In this document: positions 8,638 through 17,912 of the stretch, one piece after another
Layout of the letters: every line of letters starts with the position of its first letter
How positions within the stretch are numbered: position 1 is the stretch's first letter
Assembly (NCBI RefSeq): GCF_001742145.1
Contig: NZ_CP015749.1
Coordinates: 2,170,001 to 2,234,000, forward strand
Reading direction: 5' to 3'
From: Pectobacterium parmentieri
Lineage (GTDB): Bacteria; Pseudomonadota; Gammaproteobacteria; Enterobacterales; Enterobacteriaceae
DNA length: 64,000 nt
Translations under genes and position numbers: made by a program
The notes under the pieces: generated by a model
Database searches by the model: none
What the model was told of the DNA's origin: nothing
Seen by the model: the letters and a program-made list of their open reading frames with translations, nothing else

Positions 8638-9624
8638 ATGAACCCACTAGAGACATTATGGCAGCTTGCCGCCAACAGCGTGAAAGCCGACGCTTTACAT
8701 CTTGCGCTGGAGCAGCAGATTTTCGACCGGTTGGAGGATGCCGCCACGCCGGAACAACTGGCGGACGCGCTGGGGTGGCAGCCGGAGAAAACCGGATTTC
8801 TGCTTGAGATGCTATGGAGTATGCAGCTTTTGACGCGCCATCATGGCAGTTATCGAACCACATCCGCCAGCGCAGCCGTGCTCTGTCGCAGCAGTCCGCG
8901 CTTTCTGGGGGATGCCTGGCGTTTTCGCCTCACCAGCCTACGCCAGTTTGGTCAGGGACTCAGCGACGGAATGCACCAGCCGCTGCCCACACAGTTGAGT
9001 GAATTACCGCGTGATGCGGCGTGGGCCAACGCGGCAGAACAGCAAATCGCGCAGGAGCAGCGTTCGGTAACCGCAGACCTTGCCGATCAACTGATCTCCA
9101 GCCTGCCGGATTTCCCACAAATCAGGCTCATTCTCGATCTGGGCGGTGGCCCTGGCTGGGTAGCGATTACGCTGGCGCTGCGCCACGCGCAGATCTCCGG
9201 CACGGTCTATGACCTACCGCAAACTGCTGTCGTGGCACAGCGCAATATCGATGATGCCGGGTTATCCGCGCGGCTGTCAGCACAAAGCGGTACGTTTCCC
9301 AGCGAAAAATACGATCTGATCTGGAGTTCCTCCTTCCTGCATTTTGTCGAGGACATTCCCGCCATGCTGGCAACGCTTTACCACACACTCGCGCCAGAGG
9401 GAACGCTGGTCCTCGCACAGGCGGAAATTAGCGAAGAAGCCAACGCCGCGGCTCCGGTTTTGCCGTTTTATCTGCCGATGCAAATGAGTGGACGCCACGT
9501 CACGCGAGAAGGACAACTTACGCAGTGGTTATTGAAGGCGGGTTTTACCTCTGTCGAAACCCGACGTCATCAGGCATTTCCCATGGCGCCGTTAAATGTC
9601 CTGATTGCCCGCAAATACAGGTGA
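8638..9624 (+). CDS. SAM-dependent methyltransferase, O-methyltransferase type
   Basis: This 328-residue class I methyltransferase resembles plant- and polyketide-type O-methyltransferases. An N-terminal helical/winged-helix dimerisation domain (residues about 5-90) is followed by the SAM-binding Rossmann fold. Motif I is ILDLGGGPGWVAI (about 164-176), and an acidic motif and a DLIWSSSFLHF segment follow. The substrate is unknown. The gene diverges from a PchR-like regulator across a Fur-type site, so I infer an iron-starvation role such as modifying a siderophore or another secondary metabolite. The start ATG at 8638 has GAGAAAG upstream. Confidence 0.85.
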   Translation: MNPLETLWQLAANSVKADALHLALEQQIFDRLEDAATPEQLADALGWQPEKTGFLLEMLWSMQLLTRHHGSYRTTSASAAVLCRSSPRFLGDAWRFRLTSLRQFGQGLSDGMHQPLPTQLSELPRDAAWANAAEQQIAQEQRSVTADLADQLISSLPDFPQIRLILDLGGGPGWVAITLALRHAQISGTVYDLPQTAVVAQRNIDDAGLSARLSAQSGTFPSEKYDLIWSSSFLHFVEDIPAMLATLYHTLAPEGTLVLAQAEISEEANAAAPVLPFYLPMQMSGRHVTREGQLTQWLLKAGFTSVETRRHQAFPMAPLNVLIARKYR

Positions 9625-9673
9625 TAGCGCTACGCCATAGCGTAGCGAAAATGTGGAGAGACTGATGCAAAAA

Positions 9674-9697
9674 GCCAGTCAGCGTATGCTGACTGGC
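9674..9697 (-). terminator. intrinsic terminator downstream of the chemoreceptor gene
   Basis: A perfect 10-bp stem (GCCAGTCAGC/GCTGACTGGC) with a 4-base loop is followed by T5 on the minus strand, so it best serves the leftward chemoreceptor gene. It could also stop the rightward methyltransferase transcript. Confidence 0.7.
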
Positions 9698-9782
9698 AAG
9701 TAAAAATTTTATGTCACTATCTATTTATTATACTTTTTTGTTTCTTATATATCCCTGACATGCTGGCAGTCATAATTTTTAC

Positions 9783-9862
9783 ACCCGTCATACTTCAAGT
9801 TGCATATGTGGTATTCAAAACATTAACGTCTTGTCCCGAAACTCGAATTATTTAGAGCATCT
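9783..9862. repeat. internally deleted ERIC element
   Basis: Both ends match an ERIC repeat in reverse orientation (CCCGTCATACTTCAAGTTGC and ACTCGAATTATTTAG). The conserved centre is missing and replaced by about 30 unrelated bases. Confidence 0.7.
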
Positions 9863-9865
9863 ATA

Positions 9866-11527
9866 TCAGAAACTTGTCCAATCTGATGCACCTGAGGCTG
9901 ATGCACTGGCAGCAGCAGGGAGCCGGGCAAGCGAGAGTGTCTGCGTTGCTGGCTTCGGTGTTGAGAGCCCATAATTCGCTATTTTGAACACCGAGACTTC
10001 TCTGACAAGTTGATCCGCTTGTTCCTTGAGACTTTGTGCTGCCGCAGCGGATTCCTCCACCAATGCGGCATTCTGCTGTGTTGTCTGATCCATTTGGCTA
10101 ACAGCAATGCCGACCTGTTCGACTCCCGTCGACTGTTCAGCACTTGCGGAACTAATCTCTGATACGGTATCGCTCAACTGGCGGATAGACTCAACAACCT
10201 GCTGCATCGTTTCCCCTGCTTTATTCACCAGCACAGAACCACGCTCGGTGCGTTCAACACTCGCAGTAATCAGATTCTTGATTTCTTTAGCGGCTTCTGC
10301 GCTACGCTGCGCGAGATTACGCACTTCACCCGCAACGACAGCAAACCCTCGCCCCTGCTCGCCCGCTCGGGCTGCTTCAACCGCGGCATTAAGTGCCAAA
10401 ATATTCGTCTGGAACGCAATACTATCGATGACGTTAATAATATCGACAATGCTGCGCGAACTATCATTAATGGCCTTCATCGTATCCACTACGTCATTGA
10501 CAACATTCCCTCCCTGAAGCGCCACGGTACTCGCATTTTGGGCTAGCGTATTAGCCTGACGGGCATTGTCGGCATTATTTTTTACCGTCATACCTAATTG
10601 CGTCATGGTCGAAGACGTTTCTTCCAGCGCACTCGCCTGTTCTTCCGTCCGTGATGACAAATCAGCATTACCCTGAGCAATCTGCATACTGGCGGTGGCA
10701 ACACTCTCTGCATTGTTTCTAACGCCGACCACCATTCGTGTCAGCGCCGCTTGCATTTCCTGCATTGCCTCTAACAACAAGCCTGTCTCATCGCGATTAT
10801 TGACGACGATAGAACCACTCAAGTCACCTACACTGATGCGCTTCGCAGAAGAAAGAGCAATAGATAACGGCCCGGTGACGCTTCGGGTTAACAACCAGGC
10901 AGTAAAACAGCCCAAAACCGTAGAGAAGACAGATAGCACTAACATCCACAACAGCGCATCATGGATATATTCTTTCGTCACCTGTTTGGAATGGTCAACG
11001 AACGATACCTGTAATGCAGCTAACTCGCTGAGCTTGGTGAAATAGAGCGTCTGGATAGTGGCGATATCGCCAAACACCAATTCGGTAGCCAGCGCATCCT
11101 CACCTTCCATCGCATAGTCAACGGCTTTATTAATACTCAGGCTATACTGTTTTCTGATATCGATAAGTTGATTAAATAACTCCCGTCCTTTTCCCGCATT
11201 GATACGACTGTCGAGGGTTTTATATATTTCACCAGCCGAATTGGTCGTTTTTACGATGATCGCCTTGAGAGCCTGCTTTTCCTGAACCTTGTCCCCTGGA
11301 AGGAGGATAATATCGCGCAATGTGCGAACATTAGTATTTAATATATCTTGAATATCACGCACCATATCGACTTTTGGCATTCTGTCCTCAGTGATTCCAT
11401 CGACTTCAGCACCAATATTTTTCATAAAATAGTAGCCTACTGCCGACAAAATGAGCGTTAATATGATTAACATGCCAAACCCTAGAGAAAGCCGCTTTCC
11501 AATTTTTATATTTTTAAAAAAATCCAT
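9866..11527 (-). CDS. methyl-accepting chemotaxis protein
   Basis: This 553-residue chemoreceptor has a first membrane helix at about residues 10-32. A periplasmic four-helix-bundle-type sensor domain follows, then a second helix at about 190-212, a HAMP linker and a long cytoplasmic signalling coiled coil. The hairpin-tip sequence is [34 protein letters not shown] with parts removed. The protein ends in DWTSF, which fits the xWxxF pattern of the C-terminal CheR/CheB tether known as NWETF in Tar/Tsr. That suggests a self-sufficient, high-abundance-type receptor. The ligand is not readable. A terminator-type hairpin follows 170 bp downstream. Confidence 0.93.
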   Translation of the reverse strand: MDFFKNIKIGKRLSLGFGMLIILTLILSAVGYYFMKNIGAEVDGITEDRMPKVDMVRDIQDILNTNVRTLRDIILLPGDKVQEKQALKAIIVKTTNSAGEIYKTLDSRINAGKGRELFNQLIDIRKQYSLSINKAVDYAMEGEDALATELVFGDIATIQTLYFTKLSELAALQVSFVDHSKQVTKEYIHDALLWMLVLSVFSTVLGCFTAWLLTRSVTGPLSIALSSAKRISVGDLSGSIVVNNRDETGLLLEAMQEMQAALTRMVVGVRNNAESVATASMQIAQGNADLSSRTEEQASALEETSSTMTQLGMTVKNNADNARQANTLAQNASTVALQGGNVVNDVVDTMKAINDSSRSIVDIINVIDSIAFQTNILALNAAVEAARAGEQGRGFAVVAGEVRNLAQRSAEAAKEIKNLITASVERTERGSVLVNKAGETMQQVVESIRQLSDTVSEISSASAEQSTGVEQVGIAVSQMDQTTQQNAALVEESAAAAQSLKEQADQLVREVSVFKIANYGLSTPKPATQTLSLARLPAAASASASGASDWTSF

Positions 11528-11726
11528 ATTAGCACCAGAACTTTACATTCTTACAAAAATTTTACCCTATTGCGATTGATAGACATATTACCTGCTGCTT
11601 ATCAAAGCAAATACGACAAACGGTAAAAATAATCGTTATCACAACAGGGTCCCTGGCCCCTCTAAATTTCTTATTTTTAGATACATGAGGCAGAATACTG
11701 GCATAAGAAATTCATTTAGCCATAGA

Positions 11727-11791
11727 TATACCCGTGACACTTCAAGCCGCGTGCGCACTGAATCCCTGCAACTCGAATTATTTCGGATATA
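11727..11791. repeat. ERIC remnant with only the ends left
   Basis: Starts with CCCGTGACACTTCAAGCCGC and ends with CAACTCGAATTATTTCGG, about 10 bases apart, with the whole ERIC core missing. It is the second gutted copy flanking the chemoreceptor gene. Confidence 0.65.
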
Positions 11792-12303
11792 GCTTTAAAA
11801 TTATATAAATGTTGACAACACTTGCTTACTGAAATTGTTTACCTGATAAAGTAACTCACCCCTCTTCTTTATTCCACCCTAAGCATCACGCGGTGTACGC
11901 GAATAATTTAAAGCAAACCAATTCTAAAAGATGGCTCTGTTTTCATTTTTCGCCCCACCCAATTTGACACCAGCTACGTTTAGTTAATGTTATGAAATAA
12001 TAAAAACAACGTAGAGAGTCAACCAACTACGTTCTATAACCTTACACTATCATAAATAGAAGATCGATCGAAAATAACGATCATTAAACCGTTCAATCCC
12101 CTCTATTCGATCGTTTTTTTCTATCAGAAAAGAAGTTCCGGTTTTAATTAATTAACGTTAATTTATAAGTTAGAAGGCTAATAGTTTAGGGTGCATCAGG
12201 ATGGCGTCCATACCACGACGTTGTGAGGCCTTAGATATAGTGTAACATTGATGAACTAATTAGATTTTAAACATAAAAGCAGACCACTAATGCCCATCAA
12301 TGC
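11792..12303. other. AT-rich gap without a visible protein gene
   Basis: I see no credible coding frame. There is a 7-bp inverted repeat at 12008-12033 (AACGTAG/CTACGTT). A second one pairs 12065-12071 with 12107-12113 and runs straight into seven T on the plus strand, so it could be the 3' end of a rightward small RNA. Nothing else is recognisable. Confidence 0.4.
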
Positions 12304-12335
12304 AAAAAACCAGTCAGTGAGAACTGACTGGTTTT
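12304..12335 (-). terminator. intrinsic terminator of patA
   Basis: A 13-bp stem (AAAACCAGTCAGT with its complement) and a 4-base loop are followed by a T-run on the minus strand, 43 bp after the patA stop. The stem core CCAGTCAG and the flanking GCAAAAA match the hairpin at 9674-9697. Confidence 0.8.
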
Positions 12336-12378
12336 CGGGATGAACGTAATAGGGTACTGCGTGTTTCCGTCTCGTTTT

Positions 12379-14115
<1,737 letters not shown>

Positions 14116-15540
14116 TTAGTGCCGGATCATGATATGGCGCACGATGGTGTAATCTTCCAGCCCGTACATCGACATGTCTTTGCCGTAGCCGGATAGCTTC
14201 TGTCCGCCGTGCGGCATTTCACTGACTAACATAAAGTGGGTGTTCACCCAGGTACAACCGTATTGAAGACACGCGGCCAGACGGTGTGCTCGCCCGATAT
14301 CGCGCGTCCAAACCGACGAAGCCAGCCCGTAATGCGAGGCATTCGCCCAACCAATCACCTGCGCTTCATCGTCGAACGGCGTAATCGAGATGACAGGGCC
14401 AAACACCTCTTTCTGAACAATTTCATCTTCCTGCTTCGCGCCTGCCAACACCGTCGGTTGGAAATAGAATCCCTGTCCTTTCACCCGCTCACCACCGGTC
14501 ACGACCATGATGTGCGGCAGCGCTTTGGCGCGTTCGACAAAACCAATCACACGTTCAAGCTGCGGCTCAGTAATCAACGGCCCCAACTCGGTCGTTTCAT
14601 CGTGCGGATCGCCCATTTTCAGCGTTGCCACCGCTTTTCCTAATGCTTCCACAACCTCATCATAAATCGCACGCTGCACATAGAGTCGACAGGCGGCGGT
14701 ACAATCTTGCCCTGCGTTGTAAAAACCGAAACTGCGGATCCCATCAACCACCTGATCGATATCTGCATCATCAAACACAATCACTGGTGCCTTGCCACCC
14801 AGCTCCATATGCGTGCGTTTTACGCTGGCAGCAGTATGGGCAAGGATATGCGATCCGGTCGCGATCGAACCGGTTAGCGACACCATGTTGACTTTCTCAT
14901 GCCCTGTCAGCGCATCACCGATGTCAGCACCACGCCCGAACAGGATATTCACCACGCCAGCAGGGAGTATCTCCGCCAGCAAATGTGCCAGATAGAATGT
15001 CGTCAGCGGGGTTTGCTCCGCCGGTTTCAACACCACGCAGTTTCCCGCCGCCAGCGCCGGTGCCAGCTTCCACGATGCCATCATCAGCGGGTAATTCCAC
15101 GGGGCGATGGACGCCACCACGCCAACCGGATCGCGCCGAATCATGGAGGTATGCCCTTCCAGATATTCTCCCGCCGCCGAACCACTTAGGCAACGTGCCG
15201 CCCCGGCAAAAAAACGAAAGACATCCGCCACCGCCGGCACTTCATCATTCAGCGCCGCATGATAGGGTTTACCGCAGTTCAGTGATTCCAGCTCAGCGAA
15301 CGTTTCGGCATTTTTCTCGATGGCATCGGCAATCCGTAACAGCAGCGTCGCACGCGTTTTCGGCGTGGTCTGTCCCCAGTGTGCAAAAGCGGACTCCGCA
15401 GCCAGAACGGCTGCATCAACCTGGTGCAGATCGGCCTGGGCAATAGCGGCAATTTGCTCCCCCGTTGCGGGGTTGAATACCGGCAATATCTCGCCTTTTC
15501 CTGCGACCAACTTGCCTTCTATCAGTAATTTGTCATGCAT
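14116..15540 (-). CDS. patD: 4-aminobutanal (gamma-aminobutyraldehyde) dehydrogenase
   Basis: This 474-residue NAD-dependent aldehyde dehydrogenase has the same length as E. coli PatD (YdcW/Prr) and follows it closely. It oxidises 4-aminobutanal, the product of PatA, to GABA. Catalytic Cys280 (NAGQDC) and general base Glu246 (HMELGGK) are in place. The substrate-pocket sequence [17 protein letters not shown] and the C-terminal [20 protein letters not shown] are those of the PatD group. AAGGAAAA precedes the ATG. Together with patA downstream it forms a compact putrescine-to-GABA module, relevant in plant tissue, where putrescine is abundant. Confidence 0.95.
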   Translation of the reverse strand: MHDKLLIEGKLVAGKGEILPVFNPATGEQIAAIAQADLHQVDAAVLAAESAFAHWGQTTPKTRATLLLRIADAIEKNAETFAELESLNCGKPYHAALNDEVPAVADVFRFFAGAARCLSGSAAGEYLEGHTSMIRRDPVGVVASIAPWNYPLMMASWKLAPALAAGNCVVLKPAEQTPLTTFYLAHLLAEILPAGVVNILFGRGADIGDALTGHEKVNMVSLTGSIATGSHILAHTAASVKRTHMELGGKAPVIVFDDADIDQVVDGIRSFGFYNAGQDCTAACRLYVQRAIYDEVVEALGKAVATLKMGDPHDETTELGPLITEPQLERVIGFVERAKALPHIMVVTGGERVKGQGFYFQPTVLAGAKQEDEIVQKEVFGPVISITPFDDEAQVIGWANASHYGLASSVWTRDIGRAHRLAACLQYGCTWVNTHFMLVSEMPHGGQKLSGYGKDMSMYGLEDYTIVRHIMIRH

Positions 15541-15660
15541 ACATTTTCCTTACAGAGAGAAAACGATCGTGTTTTTCATCACTATCTGCAAAATGTCTGT
15601 GCAAAAAACCTGCCACGTTATGTTTGATCGTCAATCCGTTCTGCAACAGGCGGCGTCAGA

Positions 15661-15822
15661 CTAAGGCGCGTTACCCGATTCTTTCTTCGACTGCGTCGCG
15701 GCTTGTCGTGCTTCCTCCGCCAGCGCCTCAATCTCTTCTTCCGTCAGTTGATCTGACGCCTCATGCACCTTTGCCAGCCCTTCGCTGACGGTCACGTCTT
15801 TGGGATCGTCCTGCGTTGTCAT
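15661..15822 (-). CDS. small acidic hypothetical protein
   Basis: This 53-residue frame has GAGAGG seven bases before its ATG; an alternative ATG lies two codons upstream. The protein is acidic and alanine-rich with a predicted helical centre (LTEEEIEALAEEARQAA). It has no membrane segment, signal peptide or cysteine, and I do not recognise it. It is transcribed away from the ECF sigma factor gene, and a perfect Fur palindrome lies about 110 bp upstream of it. A shared iron response is possible but unproven. Confidence 0.6.
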   Translation of the reverse strand: MTTQDDPKDVTVSEGLAKVHEASDQLTEEEIEALAEEARQAATQSKKESGNAP

Positions 15823-15929
15823 CGTCATGCCTCTCAATCAAGTAATACGTCGACAAAGATAAGTGTAGTCGACGGCAAAAATCCGCCAACCTGAAGAAGA
15901 TTTAACGCTGCTTTCCGATTCGTCATATG

Positions 15930-15944
15930 TGATAATAATTATCA
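15930..15944. promoter_or_regulatory. Fur box upstream of the ECF sigma factor gene
   Basis: TGATAATAATTATCA is a perfect 7-1-7 Fur palindrome, about 130 bp before the sigma factor gene and about 110 bp before the divergent small gene. Confidence 0.85.
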
Positions 15945-16072
15945 ATTACATCACATTTATTATTCAGGGCCTTACCCCGTTAGCGGACAATCACTATGGA
16001 TAGCTCTGTGACAAGGAAAAGGGGTTCTGTTGCCGCAGAGGCGGCAGGAAGATTACCTGACGGGACGTTGGC

Positions 16073-16582
16073 ATGTCAGAGTCTGAACTCAGAATGCTGT
16101 TCAACCACTATGCAGAACGGTTAGAACGCTATCTCAATCATAAACTGCGCGACCCTCAAACAGCGGCAGATCTGGTGCAAGAGAGTTTTTTACGGTTGGC
16201 ACAACGGCTGGAGCAGCAGGACGATGTAGACGACAAGAAAGCGTATCTCTATAAAACAGCCAATAATTTACTGCTCGACCATGTCCGCCACCAGCAGCGT
16301 TGGCAGATGGCAGCGTGTGTTGACGACGTGGATACGACGCTGGACTCTCTGCCGGATGCTACTCCCCAACTCGATCGAGCAGCGATCGCTCAACAGGAAC
16401 TGGAGCGTCTGGCAAACGTATTGGCAACATTGCCTGAACGCACGCAGCAGATATTTCACCTACACCGGTTCGAACACATGATGCAGGCACAAATTGCTCA
16501 GCAATTGGATATTTCCCTCAGCACCGTTGAGAAACATCTTGCTATGGCTCTGCATGCCATGCTGACGATCCGCTCCTCGTGA
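16073..16582 (+). CDS. hasI: ECF sigma factor, FecI/HasI-like
   Basis: This 169-residue iron-starvation sigma factor has region 2 at about residues 10-75 (DLVQESFLRLAQR) and region 4 at about 105-160. Region 4 includes LPERTQQIFHLHRFEHM and the FecI-type recognition helix ISLSTVEKHL. It should direct RNA polymerase to the anti-sigma and receptor genes when the surface receptor signals. A perfect Fur box lies upstream, but the promoter motif shared by the next two genes does not, so it answers to iron only. That arrangement is as reported for Serratia HasI rather than for the fecIR operon. The Has assignment rests on this logic and on the haem-type receptor; FecI-like is the safe family name. 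Confidence 0.85.
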   Translation: MSESELRMLFNHYAERLERYLNHKLRDPQTAADLVQESFLRLAQRLEQQDDVDDKKAYLYKTANNLLLDHVRHQQRWQMAACVDDVDTTLDSLPDATPQLDRAAIAQQELERLANVLATLPERTQQIFHLHRFEHMMQAQIAQQLDISLSTVEKHLAMALHAMLTIRSS

Positions 16583-16616
16583 AAATAGTCGGCAATAATG
16601 AAATAATCACAAATTA

Positions 16617-16655
16617 TTTACGGGTTTATTACCCTCAGACGTCTACTTATTTAGA
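16617..16655 (+). promoter_or_regulatory. probable ECF-sigma promoter of the anti-sigma gene
   Basis: A 39-bp stretch matches another upstream of the TonB receptor gene at 30 of 39 positions without gaps. The best-kept blocks are TTTACGGGTT (-35 side) and CGTCT (-10, 16640-16644), the usual form of ECF promoters. No Fur box is present here. Confidence 0.7.
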
Positions 16656-16681
16656 GACCCTACCCACTCCAGGCCTATAAC

Positions 16682-17635
16682 ATGAACGATTATCCCCCTG
16701 AAATCCATCAGCAGGCAGCACGATGGGCCATACGTCTGGCCGAAGCACCGCTGGACGATGAACAGGAACTGACATTCCAGCGCTGGCTGGCACAGGATCC
16801 CCGCCATCGCCACGCTTTGGAACAGGCAGGGATGCTCTGGCATGAGTTAGGGTCGCTCAGCCCCGAGCAAAAGCAGGTGCTACAACCACAACCGGTAGCC
16901 CAATTACCCGTCAGACGCGTCAATCGCGTGACACAATGGAAAATCGCGGCCTTATTGTTGCTGGGTTTCAGTCTCGGCACGACGTGGATTTCCGACGGCA
17001 TCATCACGCTGCGCTCAGACTACCACGCGGATCATCAGGTTAAACAGGTTACGCTACCGGACGGCAGCCTGGTCGATATGGATGCAGGTAGCGCCATCGT
17101 TCTTGCCTACACGTCGCAGGAACGGCGAGTTACGTTGTTACAAGGTTCGGCCTGGTTCACCGTTGCCCCAACGAATGCACAGGAAAAACGTCCTTTCTTA
17201 GTTGAAGCGGCATCGGGAACGACACAGGCGTTGGGTACGCAATTCATTGTGCAGAATACACCGCAGACCACGACGGTCGGCGTGGTGGAGCACAGCGTTC
17301 AGGTAACCACAAGTGGACAAACACTGCAGCTTGATGAAGAGCAGGCCGCACGCTATACCAAACAAGGTGTGACACGTCTTCCCGGCTGGAATAGCCGCGA
17401 ACGCGGCGATTGGCGACGTGGTCTGCTGATATTTGATCAACAACCGCTCGCTATCGTGATCGCCCGTATCAATCAGTACCGCTCTGGTACGATCGTCATC
17501 CCTAATTCAGCACTGCGCCAACGCCAGGTCAGCGGCATGTTTTCGCTTAACGAACTGGATGGCGCGCTGCAAACCATGGCCGTTGAGCTGGGTGCCAAAA
17601 CCGTTTCGCTCCCCGGCATCACTATTTTGTACTGA
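16682..17635 (+). CDS. hasS: FecR/HasS-like anti-sigma factor
   Basis: This 317-residue inner-membrane regulator has a cytoplasmic N-terminal FecR domain (about residues 5-60; AARWAIRLAEAPLDDEQELTFQRWL). One membrane helix (WKIAALLLLGFSLG, about 84-100) is followed by a large periplasmic FecR domain, including VTLPDGSLVDMDAGSAI. It relays the state of the outer-membrane receptor's N-terminal domain to the sigma factor. It lies 99 bp after the sigma factor gene. It has its own ECF-type promoter, so production of the anti-sigma factor depends on the sigma factor, as described for HasS in Serratia. Confidence 0.88.
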   Translation: MNDYPPEIHQQAARWAIRLAEAPLDDEQELTFQRWLAQDPRHRHALEQAGMLWHELGSLSPEQKQVLQPQPVAQLPVRRVNRVTQWKIAALLLLGFSLGTTWISDGIITLRSDYHADHQVKQVTLPDGSLVDMDAGSAIVLAYTSQERRVTLLQGSAWFTVAPTNAQEKRPFLVEAASGTTQALGTQFIVQNTPQTTTVGVVEHSVQVTTSGQTLQLDEEQAARYTKQGVTRLPGWNSRERGDWRRGLLIFDQQPLAIVIARINQYRSGTIVIPNSALRQRQVSGMFSLNELDGALQTMAVELGAKTVSLPGITILY

Positions 17636-17772
17636 TCTATACCGATTCACCTCCCTCCGGTATTTCCTTTCGCTACCGCTCCTGCAATACCGTTCGGGAG
17701 TGGTGAGCACTCATCAAGAACCACGACGTTTACAATGCCGTAACTCATCGGTGAAAAAATTTTTAATATTTT

Positions 17773-17811
17773 TTTACGGGTTCTGTTACCTCAACCGTCT
17801 TCATATTTAGA
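17773..17811 (+). promoter_or_regulatory. probable ECF-sigma promoter of the receptor gene
   Basis: This is the second copy of the 39-bp motif, with TTTACGGGTT at its left and CGTCT at 17796-17800. It lies 277 bp into the gap before the receptor gene, directly ahead of a Fur box. Confidence 0.7.
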
Positions 17812-17828
17812 TAATGATTTTTATTATC
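17810..17828. promoter_or_regulatory. Fur box at the receptor promoter
   Basis: GATAATGATTTTTATTATC matches the 19-bp Fur consensus at 16 positions. It covers the expected transcription start just after the CGTCT element, so Fur would block this promoter directly. Confidence 0.8.
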
Positions 17829-17912
17829 ATTTCCATTAATGACGAAAGAATTACTTATCATTTTGTTTATTAATGTTTATTAGTCATTTAACTGACGGTA
17901 GACCAGGCAAAA

